Positions 23,419 through 31,663 of a stretch of DNA of 64,000 bases are shown piece after piece. The position numbers and the translations under genes were made by a program. The first letter of the stretch is position 1. Every line of letters starts with the position of its first letter. Under the pieces are notes generated by a model, which saw only the letters and a list, made by a program, of their open reading frames with translations, was not told the DNA's origin and searched no databases. This DNA is from Oscillospiraceae bacterium. Its GTDB lineage: Bacteria; Bacillota; Clostridia; Oscillospirales; Oscillospiraceae. The stretch covers positions 100,157-164,156 of the forward strand of contig JAFVZT010000031.1 of the NCBI GenBank assembly GCA_017508045.1. Reading direction: 5' to 3'.

Positions 23419-24723
23419 TTATTCCTCAGAAGCTGCGTCTTCCTTCTTAGGTGCAACGGCAACTGCATTATCGGTAATAACCTTAATCGCTTTGCGTGTT
23501 TCCAAGCCGGATTTAACTTCCTCAGCAGGAACCATTTCCTTGATCTTTTCGACTTCCATTCCGTACTGCTTTGCGATAGAGGCAAACTCCTCCTCAAGCT
23601 CGTCATCAGACACGGAAATCGCTTCAACCTCTGCAATTTTAGCGAGGGTCACGTTGATTTTTGCCTGCTTTTCAGCTGCGGGACGGAAGGCGTTGCGCAT
23701 TGTATTTATGTCGCCACCCATCATCTTTGCATAGGCATCCATAGAATAGCCACTCATCTGAAGCTGATAAGCGAAGCGCTCCATCTGGTTATCCAGCTCA
23801 GCGTCAATAAGGCCCTTAGGCATATCCACAGTTGTGTTTTCTGCAGCCTTTTCTACGCAAGCCTGCTCAAATGCAGACTGAGCCTTCTTCTCAGCATCCT
23901 CAAGCGCTTTAGCGCGGATATCCGCCTTCAGATCGGCCAGCGTCTCAAACTCAGAAACGTCCTTTGCAAACTCATCATCCTTCTCAGGAACATTGGTAAC
24001 CGCCACTTTGTTAACCTTTACGTGGAAAACAACAGCCTTGCCGGCCAGGTCCTTGTGGTAGTCCTCAGGGAAGGTAATATCAATATCCTTTTCCTCACCG
24101 GCAGACATACCGACGATCTGCTCTTCAAAACCGGGAACAAAAGAACCGGAACCCAGCTTAAGATCAAAGTTATCGCCCTTGCCACCGTTAAAAGGAACGC
24201 CATTATCAAAGCCTTCAAAATCAATGTTGGCAGTATCCCCTATCTGAGCTGCCCGATCAACAGTTTCGGTAGACGCAACATTCTGAGCCATACGGTCCAA
24301 CTCAGCTTCTACCTGCGCATCGCTGACAGAAACCTTATTCTTCTCCACTTCGAGACCCTTATAGTCGCCAAGGGTAACCTCGGGATATGTTTCGGTAGTG
24401 ATGGTAATGGTAACCACATTGTCTTCGCTGATATTCATATCGGTCAGACTGGGGCGACCAACAGCTTTAATATCCTGCTCGGTAACAGCATACTTATAGA
24501 TTTCGGGGAAGATTTCTTCCAGACCATCCTCATAAAACACATGAGCGCCGTACATAGCTTCAATCATTTTACGAGGAGCCTTACCCTTGCGGAAGCCGGG
24601 AATCATAATATTCTTACGAGCCTTCAGGTATGCCTTGCTCACGCCGGACTCCATAAGCTCCTTATCAATTTCAACAACAATTGTTGCTTCATTGCCCTTT
24701 TTCTCAATGTTCTTTACATTCAT
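23419..24723 (-). CDS. tig: Trigger factor (ribosome-bound chaperone and prolyl isomerase)
   Basis: Trigger factor of 434 aa. N-terminal ribosome-binding domain with the GFRKGKAPRKMIE signature (about 44-56), FKBP-type prolyl isomerase domain (about 155-240, DFEGFDNGVPFNGGKG), and a helical C-terminal chaperone domain. GGAGG 9 bases before ATG. A long open frame on the opposite strand (23185-24843) is a codon-bias shadow. Confidence 0.96.
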   Translation of the reverse strand: MNVKNIEKKGNEATIVVEIDKELMESGVSKAYLKARKNIMIPGFRKGKAPRKMIEAMYGAHVFYEDGLEEIFPEIYKYAVTEQDIKAVGRPSLTDMNISEDNVVTITITTETYPEVTLGDYKGLEVEKNKVSVSDAQVEAELDRMAQNVASTETVDRAAQIGDTANIDFEGFDNGVPFNGGKGDNFDLKLGSGSFVPGFEEQIVGMSAGEEKDIDITFPEDYHKDLAGKAVVFHVKVNKVAVTNVPEKDDEFAKDVSEFETLADLKADIRAKALEDAEKKAQSAFEQACVEKAAENTTVDMPKGLIDAELDNQMERFAYQLQMSGYSMDAYAKMMGGDINTMRNAFRPAAEKQAKINVTLAKIAEVEAISVSDDELEEEFASIAKQYGMEVEKIKEMVPAEEVKSGLETRKAIKVITDNAVAVAPKKEDAASEE

Positions 24724-24792
24724 TATTTATTTCCTCCAATTTGTATCAGGCCGTGCAAAAGCGACCATTTTTACATTTTTTGTATCCGATGT

Positions 24793-24821
24793 ATTTTAAC
24801 AGAGAATGTACCAAATGTCCA
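24793..24821 (-). promoter_or_regulatory. Promoter of tig-clpP-clpX
   Basis: Minus-strand TGGACA (24821-24816) and TAAAAT (24798-24793) with a 17-base spacer, about 70 bases upstream of tig. I saw no CIRCE or CtsR-type repeat beside it. Confidence 0.6.
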
Positions 24822-24839
24822 CACTTTTCTTAAAAATTT

Positions 24840-25529
24840 TTAAATATTTACAAGAACGGGCTTAAAATTTATTCGGTCAGCAGAAATAAGGCGATATTCA
24901 ACTCCATTCCAAAGTCCTTCCATTGCCAATCCGTGACTTGCACCGTGTAAATGCCCATAATAGCAACGACGCACCTGATACTTCTCAAGCATCTCCAAAA
25001 TTTCTTTACATTCATAGCCCTTGTATTTTGGAGGGTAGTGTAAAAAAACAATTTTATCTCTGTCACCTGCTGATTTTAATGAGGTCTCCAACCGCATTAA
25101 TTCGCGATGAAAGACCTTGCTGTCGTGAGCAGGAGACCGTTCCTCCTCATAAAACCAGCCTCGGGTACCGCATATTGCCCAGTTTCCATATACGTAGTGA
25201 TTGTTATGCAGTATAAATTGGTTGGAAAACTGATTATCTTCACAAAAACGATAGAATTTTGCGGCAGTAGCCCACCAATAATCGTGATTTCCCTTTAAAA
25301 TTATTTTTCTGCCTGGAATATCATTAATCCAAGCAAAATCATCCTTTGCTTCCGGAAGACTAAGCGCCCATGAAATGTCTCCTAGCAGTACCGTAGTATC
25401 ATCGGGACCGATCACAGACATTCCCTGTTTTAGCTTATCCATATATCCCACCCATGTGCCGCCAAAAATGTCCATCGGTTTAGGCGCACCAAGACATAGG
25501 TGAATATCTCCAATCGCATATAACGCCAT
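24840..25529 (-). CDS. Calcineurin-like metallophosphoesterase
   Basis: Metallophosphoesterase of 229 aa with the metal-binding blocks YAIGDIHL, LLGDISWA, LKGNHDYWW and the C-terminal GHLHGASH. Substrate unknown. Last gene of the lepB operon, 10 bases after the threonine-synthase-like gene; no terminator seen between it and tig. Confidence 0.85.
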   Translation of the reverse strand: MALYAIGDIHLCLGAPKPMDIFGGTWVGYMDKLKQGMSVIGPDDTTVLLGDISWALSLPEAKDDFAWINDIPGRKIILKGNHDYWWATAAKFYRFCEDNQFSNQFILHNNHYVYGNWAICGTRGWFYEEERSPAHDSKVFHRELMRLETSLKSAGDRDKIVFLHYPPKYKGYECKEILEMLEKYQVRRCYYGHLHGASHGLAMEGLWNGVEYRLISADRINFKPVLVNI

Positions 25530-25539
25530 AACCCACTCC

Positions 25540-26547
25540 TTACATTTGATTCACAAGGCCGGTTATTTTGTCTTTGTCCAAGCCGGTTGCAGATGACAAT
25601 TCATCAGTGTACGCAAGGGGGGTGGCTTCTGCAAAAAGAACAGTCAATTTGTTGCTGCCGGTTTTGGCACGGTAATCCTGTAAACCTCCATAGCAAAGAG
25701 CAGTCAACGGATCAATGATGTAGGAATCACCGCGAAAAATACTGTTAATAAGGGAACTTGCCCTGCCCTGCCCCGCAACGGAACAAAACAGCCCTTGATT
25801 AATTACAGGTAAAAGTTCCTCGTCCACTATGTAGCTTTTCTTATTTTCACTGCATTTTAAGAAATCCTCCACAGAAGCATAGCCGGCTGTCGCACACAAA
25901 AGGCGTTCCACGCCAAAATCACTTTCCTGTGCAGTAACAATATTGAAAATTCCCCGATGTATAAAATCCCATATGGTGCAATTTTCTTCACAAGTGCAAA
26001 TGATTGTTTCAATCGGAAGACCCATTTTCTTGGCATATAAAGCGGCTATTGGTGCAGATAAATCTCCAGCCTGCAATGAAACATCAAAGTGTTGCTCCAA
26101 AGTCAAGGCACCGATACGTAGCAATTCACCATACATAGCGAAAAGCATGGCAATACCCATAGTAATATGCATCCAATCAGAAGCACCGCCTTCATCAGAT
26201 CCTCTGATCTTTTTACTAATGCCTTCAGCAATGTAGTCGAACCTTCCATCAAGGTTGTGCCACAATTCTCCAATAACAATTTTGTTGTTTACCTGAGAAA
26301 CGCGGAGGGCATTTCTACCAACACAAAAATCAACATCCCAACCGCTTAATCTTGCGGAAAAGAAGAGATTTACAACATCTGCAATTATCTGAGAGGTCGA
26401 TTTGCCTGCAAGCAACTGCAGGTCTTCCTGTGTATATTGCGGCAGTATAAAAGGAACAAAATAGCCGCCATCAGGACTGCGATTCTCCATCAAAGCCCTA
26501 TGCGATGTGTAAACATCTTTGTTACACCTGGTTGTTACGTACAGCAT
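25540..26547 (-). CDS. Threonine synthase-like protein lacking the PLP-lysine segment
   Basis: Protein of 335 aa resembling threonine synthase in its first and second halves: MLYVTTR...LMENRSPDGGYFVPFILP matches the enzyme's N-terminus, and FDVSLQAGDLSAPIAALYAKKMGLPIETIICTCEEN matches its SGNFGN...AKKMGLP region. The intervening stretch that normally holds the PLP-binding Lys (FHGPTLAFKD) and SGDTG is missing, being replaced by NLDGRFDYIAEG. It is about 150 aa shorter than the enzyme. So it is probably not a threonine synthase; a non-catalytic or repurposed role is inferred. It overlaps the dipeptidase gene by 13 bases. Confidence 0.7.
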   Translation of the reverse strand: MLYVTTRCNKDVYTSHRALMENRSPDGGYFVPFILPQYTQEDLQLLAGKSTSQIIADVVNLFFSARLSGWDVDFCVGRNALRVSQVNNKIVIGELWHNLDGRFDYIAEGISKKIRGSDEGGASDWMHITMGIAMLFAMYGELLRIGALTLEQHFDVSLQAGDLSAPIAALYAKKMGLPIETIICTCEENCTIWDFIHRGIFNIVTAQESDFGVERLLCATAGYASVEDFLKCSENKKSYIVDEELLPVINQGLFCSVAGQGRASSLINSIFRGDSYIIDPLTALCYGGLQDYRAKTGSNKLTVLFAEATPLAYTDELSSATGLDKDKITGLVNQM

Positions 26548-27473
26548 TTTCTCATCACTCCCACAGCATTATTCCAAAAAATATTATAGATAGATTTTTC
26601 ATCCAATCCACGTGAAAGCAGCTTATCAGCCAAAAGCGGATAGCTCTGGACACCATCAAACCCTCTTGGCAATGTATCACAGCCATCTAAATCCCCGCCA
26701 AGAGCAATATGCTCTCCCGTATTATCCAGATTTATGAAATGGAAGATATGGTCACAAACCGTATCCAAATCCGGGTCTTTACCGAGAAATTCGGCATATA
26801 GATTAATTCCAGCTACACCACCGGTTTTGCAGATTTCCAAAAACATATCGTCTGTTATATTTCGGGATACATTCCAGATGCTCCGACTGTTGGAATGAGA
26901 AGCAATAATTGGAGCGTCCGTAATATCCATAATGTCCCAAAAGCCTTCATCGCTGATATGGCTGACGTCCACCAAAATGCCAAGTCTCTGTGCTTCCTTA
27001 ACATACTCACAGCCCAACTCCGTCAGGCCGCCGCCGGTAATGTGAGAGCCTGTTAACGGATTTTGTTCATTCCAGCCAAGCGTTGTAATTCGGACGCCGA
27101 TTTTATATAAATCCTCCAGCAGCGCAGGGTCATACCCAAAACCGGCAGGACCTTCAATCGTCAGGATTGCAGAGCAGATACCCTCCATAAGGTTTCTCTC
27201 AATATCATCACAGCAATATGCCTGGCGTATAAAATTTGCATTGTTATCTAAACTCTTTTGAAAAGCAGCAAGCTGGCGTTCAAATTGTTCTATAGGATTT
27301 TGACAATCACAGGTTGTTGCAAAACATGCAAAGCACTGTGCATATCCAGGAAACAGCTTTGCTCGCTCTAAATCAATGTGACCTGTGTTTTTATATAGGC
27401 TGTTCAATTTCAGATTCTCATCAATAATAGCGGAAAGTGTATCACAATGTAAATCAAAAACAGGAAAATTCAT
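26535..27473 (-). CDS. Membrane dipeptidase family protein (peptidase M19)
   Basis: Zinc dipeptidase of the renal dipeptidase (M19) family, 312 aa. The HxD metal motif is FDLHCDTLSA at about 6-15, further ligands lie in LVDVSHISDEGFWDI and IASHSNSR, and the late LGGDLDGCDTLPRGF motif is typical. No signal peptide, so cytoplasmic. ATGA overlap with yraN. Confidence 0.88.
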   Translation of the reverse strand: MNFPVFDLHCDTLSAIIDENLKLNSLYKNTGHIDLERAKLFPGYAQCFACFATTCDCQNPIEQFERQLAAFQKSLDNNANFIRQAYCCDDIERNLMEGICSAILTIEGPAGFGYDPALLEDLYKIGVRITTLGWNEQNPLTGSHITGGGLTELGCEYVKEAQRLGILVDVSHISDEGFWDIMDITDAPIIASHSNSRSIWNVSRNITDDMFLEICKTGGVAGINLYAEFLGKDPDLDTVCDHIFHFINLDNTGEHIALGGDLDGCDTLPRGFDGVQSYPLLADKLLSRGLDEKSIYNIFWNNAVGVMRKCCT

Positions 27474-27835
27474 TGAAACGCATCCTCCATATGATGAATT
27501 TCCGGCCGATTGGTCTGCATGCCGTCAGGTGCATATATTTCAATCACATCGAAACGTGGCTGCAGATTTGTGGGATTCTCAGACAAATATAGCTCTGCCG
27601 TTGTGCGTAGACGATTTTGCTTATAACTGTCAACATATTCAAACGCATTTGCAAATTTTGCCGACTTACGAAGCTTAACCTCAACAAAAACAAGGTATTT
27701 ACGATTAGATACAATTAAATCAATTTCTCCAAACCGGCAGTGGTAGTTTGCCGCTACGAGAGTGTACCTTTTTTTGCGCAAATACTCCGCTGCCAGCGCC
27801 TCTCCCCAGGAACCAACAAGATTATTCCGTCCCAT
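27470..27835 (-). CDS. yraN: YraN family (UPF0102) nuclease-fold protein
   Basis: Restriction-endonuclease-fold protein of 121 aa with the family motifs GSWGEALAAEYLRKKRYTLVAANYHCRFGEIDLIV and YLVFVEVKLRKS (the E...GEID...EVK nuclease residues). It follows rnhB with a 14-base overlap, a conserved pairing. Biological role not known. Confidence 0.9.
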   Translation of the reverse strand: MGRNNLVGSWGEALAAEYLRKKRYTLVAANYHCRFGEIDLIVSNRKYLVFVEVKLRKSAKFANAFEYVDSYKQNRLRTTAELYLSENPTNLQPRFDVIEIYAPDGMQTNRPEIHHMEDAFQ

Positions 27836-28436
27836 ATAATTTTTTCAAAAATGTCATACGGTGAATGGAACAAGGACCAAGTCGCATCAAGGCGTCGTAA
27901 TGCGCCTTGGTGACGTAGCCTTTATGTATCTCAAACCCGTAATTTGGGTACTTATTTGCCATTTCAAGCATATAATCGTCCCTTGTCACCTTTGCCAAAA
28001 CAGAGGCTGCAGCAATACAGGCGCAGCGACTGTCGCCGTGAACAACCGTTTCAGCAGGAAAACCAAAGTCCTTGGCGCGGTTTCCATCAATCAACACAAG
28101 CTGGGGGCACACAGAAAGCTGTGAAATTGCTCGTTCCATAGCCAAAAAAGTTGCCTGTAGAATGTTAATGGAATCAATTTCCTTTTCATTAGAAAAGGCA
28201 ATGCCATAGGCAAGTGCCTGTTCCTTAATGATAGGAAACAGCTCTCTTCGACGTTTATCCGACAGCTTCTTGCTATCATCCAAACCAGGAATACAAAAGT
28301 CCTTTGGGAGAAGCACTGCTGCAGCGCAAACCGGTCCGGCAAGCGGTCCGCGTCCGGCCTCGTCAACACCACAAATAAATTGAATCCCGCTGTCAAAATA
28401 CGTTTGCTCCAGTTCCCATATCTTTTGCTCACTCAC
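27822..28436 (-). CDS. rnhB: Ribonuclease HII
   Basis: RNase HII of 204 aa that removes ribonucleotides from DNA. Catalytic acidic residues lie in ICGVDEAGRGPLAGPV (about 19-34), with LVLIDGNRA and CIAAASVLAKVTRDDYM further on. Start is GTG at 28436, 7 bases after GGAGG and overlapping the rbgA stop. Confidence 0.95.
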   Translation of the reverse strand: MSEQKIWELEQTYFDSGIQFICGVDEAGRGPLAGPVCAAAVLLPKDFCIPGLDDSKKLSDKRRRELFPIIKEQALAYGIAFSNEKEIDSINILQATFLAMERAISQLSVCPQLVLIDGNRAKDFGFPAETVVHGDSRCACIAAASVLAKVTRDDYMLEMANKYPNYGFEIHKGYVTKAHYDALMRLGPCSIHRMTFLKKLYGTE

Positions 28437-29302
28437 GGCATATCCTCCGGCATCTCAAAAGTAAAATTACCAAGTTTACCCAATCGGTATTCATCCAATA
28501 AAGCCTTAGCCATCCGTTCTGTGTTGATTTCACCACGGCTCAGTAAAAAACCACGACGGCGTCCCATTTGCTCCAATAGCATATGTCCGGGAATGCTTTC
28601 AGAAGTCTCAATGCCGTATCTGTCGGATAGTGTTTCTGGATAATATTTTTGCAAAAGCTCAGCAAAATGACAGGCAAGCTCCTCAGTGTCAATTACATTC
28701 TCCTTAACTGCTCCTGTATACGCAAGCATCATTCCTACATTCGGGTCTTCAAACTTTGGCCACAAAATACCGGGGGTATCCAATAAAAGTAATCCGTTAC
28801 CCACGGTTACCCATTGTTTTCCTCTGGTAACACCGGGACGATTTTCGGCTTTAGCTCCCTTCCTTCCGGAAATTTGATTGATTAACGTGGATTTTCCAAC
28901 ATTCGGTACACCGACAACCATAACCTTCATCGGTATATTCATTCCCTTTGCTGCATTTCGTTGAATTTTTTCTTCCAAAACTGAGCGCACAGCAGGCTGG
29001 AAAAGTGAAATACCCTTTCTGCTTTTACAATCCGTTGCAAGAGCTGCCATTCCCCTGCCCCTAAAATACTCGAGCCATTTGTTCGTGGCTTCAGGGTCAG
29101 CAAGGTCCTTCCTGTTCAGAACAATAATGCGAGGTTTTGTTCCGCAAATAGAATCAATGTCCGGATTGCGGCTGGAGATCGGAATTCTGGCATCCACAAT
29201 TTCACACACTGCGTCAACAAGCTTCAAATCGGCTTCCATTTGGCGGCGTGTTTTTGTCATATGACCGGGATACCATTGTATGTTCATACGCAGTTCATCC
29301 AT
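28433..29302 (-). CDS. rbgA: Ribosome biogenesis GTPase RbgA (YlqF)
   Basis: Circularly permuted GTPase of 289 aa for late 50S assembly. Order G4 (LNRKDLAD) then G1 (VGVPNVGKSTLINQI) and G3 (LLLDTPGI) shows the permutation; it begins MNIQWYPGHM after five residues. ATG 29302 sits 9 bases after GGAG and right behind the lepB stop. Gene order lepB-rbgA-rnhB matches Bacillus. Confidence 0.94.
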   Translation of the reverse strand: MDELRMNIQWYPGHMTKTRRQMEADLKLVDAVCEIVDARIPISSRNPDIDSICGTKPRIIVLNRKDLADPEATNKWLEYFRGRGMAALATDCKSRKGISLFQPAVRSVLEEKIQRNAAKGMNIPMKVMVVGVPNVGKSTLINQISGRKGAKAENRPGVTRGKQWVTVGNGLLLLDTPGILWPKFEDPNVGMMLAYTGAVKENVIDTEELACHFAELLQKYYPETLSDRYGIETSESIPGHMLLEQMGRRRGFLLSRGEINTERMAKALLDEYRLGKLGNFTFEMPEDMP

Positions 29303-29303
29303 A

Positions 29304-29939
29304 TCACAACACTCCGATTCTGCCGAATATTCTTGAATTCGTACTGGGGCTTTTTCCGGGGAAACACAGAAATATTGCTTTTCCCAGAACCTCTCTGCAG
29401 TCAATTAAATCAATCTCGATACTTCTGCTGTCCTTGGATACATTCCGGTTATCCCCCATAACGAAAATGCATCCTTTTTCAACAGTCTTTGGAAATTTAA
29501 CGCCCTCTTCAATATTGGTAGGTGTTTTGGTATAGGGCTCAGTCAAAGCCACCCCGTCAACATAAACGACACCGGTCTCAAAATCAATATCAACAGTTTG
29601 ACCCTCTGTTGCAATAACTCTTTTGATAATAGGCGTGCCGTTATCGAAGGAATCCTTACTTGCAACAATAATATCTCCCTGCTGCGGATTTTTGTAAAGT
29701 ACATTTCCAACCAACAAAAGCCAGTCTCCATCTACCAAGGTGTCATTCATTGACGGACCTGAGACAACAACAACACGAAATAACAATGAAAAGACAAGCA
29801 AAACACCTGCAATAATAAAAGCAAGGTCATGCAGATATGATAAAAAAGTACTGCCCGTTTTCACAGCTGATACGTTGAGAGAAACCGTAGATTTTAGGGT
29901 ATCCCGATCAAAATTCATATTGTCCAAAGTACTCACCAA
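29304..29939 (-). CDS. lepB: Signal peptidase I
   Basis: Type I signal peptidase, about 205-211 aa, that removes signal peptides outside the membrane. One N-terminal membrane helix (about 37-55), catalytic Ser in VVVSGPSMNDTL, catalytic Lys in IIKRVIATEG and the GDNRNVSKDSR box. The start is uncertain: TTG 29939, GTG 29936 and ATG 29918 are all in frame, and none has ideal ribosome-site spacing (GAAGG at 29940-29944). Confidence 0.9.
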   Translation of the reverse strand: MVSTLDNMNFDRDTLKSTVSLNVSAVKTGSTFLSYLHDLAFIIAGVLLVFSLLFRVVVVSGPSMNDTLVDGDWLLLVGNVLYKNPQQGDIIVASKDSFDNGTPIIKRVIATEGQTVDIDFETGVVYVDGVALTEPYTKTPTNIEEGVKFPKTVEKGCIFVMGDNRNVSKDSRSIEIDLIDCREVLGKAIFLCFPGKSPSTNSRIFGRIGVL

Positions 29940-29986
29940 CCTTCAAATAATTGCACTTTTAATTAGTATACACGATTTTAGGCAAT

Positions 29987-30014
29987 AAAAAAAGAGGGTT
30001 GCCCCTCTTTTTTT
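29987..30014 (-). terminator. Terminator of rplS
   Basis: Twelve-base stem AAAAAAAGAGGG / CCCTCTTTTTTT with a 4-base loop; symmetrical, with a T-run on either strand. It lies just after the rplS stop on the minus strand. Confidence 0.85.
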
Positions 30015-30027
30015 ATTCTTTTTTGCA

Positions 30028-30369
30028 TTAAACCTTTTCTTTGATCTTCGCAGCCTTGCCGAAACGCTCACGCAGGTAGTACAGCTTAGCGCGACGAACC
30101 TTACCCTTACGCACAGTCTCAACCATAGCAACATTGGGAGAGTGAACAGGGAAAACCTTTTCACAACCAACGCCATAGCTGACACGACGAACAGTGATTG
30201 TTTCACCGATGCCGCCATGTTTACGAGCAATGATGGTGCCTTCAAACACCTGAATACGTTCACGGGAGCCTTCCTTGATCCGTACATGCACACGAACAGT
30301 GTCACCAACCCGCATCTCGGGCAGCTCTTCCTTCATGTACTGGCTAGACAGAGCCTTAACCAAATCCAT
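30028..30369 (-). CDS. rplS: 50S ribosomal protein L19
   Basis: L19 (113 aa), at the 30S-50S interface. Typical stretches are [16 protein letters not shown]-like [57 protein letters not shown] and the C-terminal [18 protein letters not shown]. Monocistronic between its own promoter and terminator. Confidence 0.97.
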   Translation of the reverse strand: MDLVKALSSQYMKEELPEMRVGDTVRVHVRIKEGSRERIQVFEGTIIARKHGGIGETITVRRVSYGVGCEKVFPVHSPNVAMVETVRKGKVRRAKLYYLRERFGKAAKIKEKV

Positions 30370-30466
30370 ATCTTTGTCCTCCTTAATATTGGGCGTTCGT
30401 ACAACGTTTTATCCGGTGATATGGTTCCCGGCGTCGCAGAGGACTCACCTTGATTTCAGACCGAGG
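30370..30466 (-). promoter_or_regulatory. rplS leader, possible L19-type mRNA leader
   Basis: About 95 bases of untranslated leader between the promoter and rplS. It can fold a CCGG...CCGG stem (around 30413-30431) and contains a GGUGAGUCCUC stretch. Firmicutes have described L19 autoregulatory leaders; I cannot confirm that this matches the covariance model. Confidence 0.3.
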
Positions 30467-30467
30467 T

Positions 30468-30496
30468 ATTATAACATGGTTTTATTTGGAAATCAA
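30468..30496 (-). promoter_or_regulatory. Promoter of rplS
   Basis: Minus-strand TTGATT (30496-30491) and TATAAT (30473-30468) with a 17-base spacer. Confidence 0.7.
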
Positions 30497-30566
30497 GTAC
30501 TTTTTTTAAATATTATAGACTTTTTTGCTTATGAATTTACAGTCCAACAATTATCCCATCATAAAG

Positions 30567-30600
30567 AAAAATACAGAGAAGAAATTCTTCTCTGTATTTT
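30567..30600 (-). terminator. Terminator of the tRNA-Pro gene
   Basis: Near-perfect hairpin of about 14-16 bp (AAAAATACAGAGAAGAA / TTCTTCTCTGTATTTTT) directly after the CCA end of the tRNA on the minus strand, ending in TTTTTC. Confidence 0.75.
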
Positions 30601-30677
30601 TGGTCCGAGTGTCGAGATTCGAACTCGAGGCCTCTTGAACCCCATTCAAGCGCGATACCAAACTTCGCCACACCCGG
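30601..30677 (-). tRNA. tRNA-Pro (anticodon GGG)
   Basis: Full cloverleaf on the minus strand: acceptor CCGGGTG / CACTCGG with one G-T pair, D arm GCG...CGC, anticodon stem CTTGA / TCAAG with loop ATGGGGT (anticodon GGG at 30643-30641), T arm TCGAG-TTCGAAT-CTCGA and encoded ACCA end. Confidence 0.93.
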
Positions 30678-30708
30678 ATATTGCTTGCCGTCTCGCGACT
30701 GCCACAGT

Positions 30709-30737
30709 ATATTAGCACACAGTTTCAGAAAAAGCAA
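30709..30737 (-). promoter_or_regulatory. Promoter of tRNA-Pro
   Basis: Minus-strand TTGCTT (30737-30732) and TAATAT (30714-30709), 17-base spacer, about 30 bases before the tRNA 5' end. Confidence 0.5.
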
Positions 30738-30764
30738 GCATTATTTTTCTTTTTTCGCAAAAAA

Positions 30765-30989
30765 TTAACCGCCGAAATCTGTCTTAACGACCTTGCCCAT
30801 ATTCCAAAGGGCAGCAACCTGCTTTTCTGCCTCTTTCTTTTCGGAATCATTGCTATAGCTGATATAAACCGTATGAGCGCAGCAATCCGCACACTCGATC
30901 TGAACGTTCCAGCCACCCTCGTGGACCATATAACCGCTACCGCGACAGATTGGGCAGTCTTCTAATATATAGTTTGGATTGATTTCCAT
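30765..30989 (-). CDS. Lar-like zinc-ribbon small protein
   Basis: 74-aa protein with two Cys pairs (CPIC near residue 12 and CADC near 33) and a C-terminal EAEKQVAALWNMG helix. This is the layout of Lar (restriction-alleviation) family zinc ribbons, which are mainly phage or plasmid proteins, but the match is only by pattern. ATG 30989 follows GAGGAGGAG. It lies 14 bases after the TIGR03936 gene and seems to be in its operon. Function unknown. Confidence 0.65.
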   Translation of the reverse strand: MEINPNYILEDCPICRGSGYMVHEGGWNVQIECADCCAHTVYISYSNDSEKKEAEKQVAALWNMGKVVKTDFGG

Positions 30990-31003
30990 ATTATAACTCC
31001 TCC

Positions 31004-31663
31004 TCATCGAAAGACATTATTGTTCTTATCAAATATTTCAATACGACAGCAATGGCTGAAGCTGGGTTTAAATTCCGGTAAATACTGTTCAATTGCCAAC
31101 GGGATCTGCATCGGATTCAGCGATGGATTTTGACAGGAAATGACTGTGTCGATTTTTATCTCGTAGTCGTTCACAGCCGTAATGGACATTGCGTGTATCA
31201 TTGGAATAATGTTCTGATCCTGAATTCCGCTTTTTGTCTTTTTGGGGACAATCACCGATTCACCGTCAAACAGTGCGCAGATCTTTTCAACACATCTGTC
31301 CGGAACTTTCTTGTCGTATTCCATTGTTATTATACAGCGCAGTGTTGCCAACTCACCGATTTTCATACCATTATCATAGGCAGAAATCACCTTTACGCCG
31401 TCGACAAGTACCAGATTCAATCGCTGCATTATGTCATTACAGGTCAATGAAGCGTCCACAAGTTCGAAATCCAGCAGCTCACATTCACTTGCCACACCCA
31501 CGGAAAGCGGTAATGCAATCGATACAGACGGCCTTGGATTAAACCCTTGGGTATGCTTCAGCGGAAGCCCTGCGCGCTTAAATGCTCTTTGAAATAATCG
31601 CATCAGATCCAGATGAGAAATCCAAACAGCGCGTCCGGTTTTTTTAAACAGCAATCTACGCAT
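31004..31663 (-). CDS. TIGR03936 radical-SAM-associated protein (DUF2344)
   Basis: Protein of 219 aa beginning RLLFKKTGRAVWISHLDLMRLFQRAFKRAGLPL and followed by GFNPRPSVSIALPLSVGVASECELLDFEL, the family signature. It is normally found next to, or fused to, the TIGR03960 radical SAM protein, as here (8-base overlap). The role, possibly RNA modification, is not established. Confidence 0.88.
   Translation of the reverse strand: MRRLLFKKTGRAVWISHLDLMRLFQRAFKRAGLPLKHTQGFNPRPSVSIALPLSVGVASECELLDFELVDASLTCNDIMQRLNLVLVDGVKVISAYDNGMKIGELATLRCIITMEYDKKVPDRCVEKICALFDGESVIVPKKTKSGIQDQNIIPMIHAMSITAVNDYEIKIDTVISCQNPSLNPMQIPLAIEQYLPEFKPSFSHCCRIEIFDKNNNVFR

Noticed and set aside
23185-24843. A 552-codon open frame on the plus strand opposite tig
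   Set aside because: It is fully antisense to trigger factor, has no ribosome site and has Cys/His/Leu/Ile-rich composition with no family landmarks; it is a codon-bias shadow.
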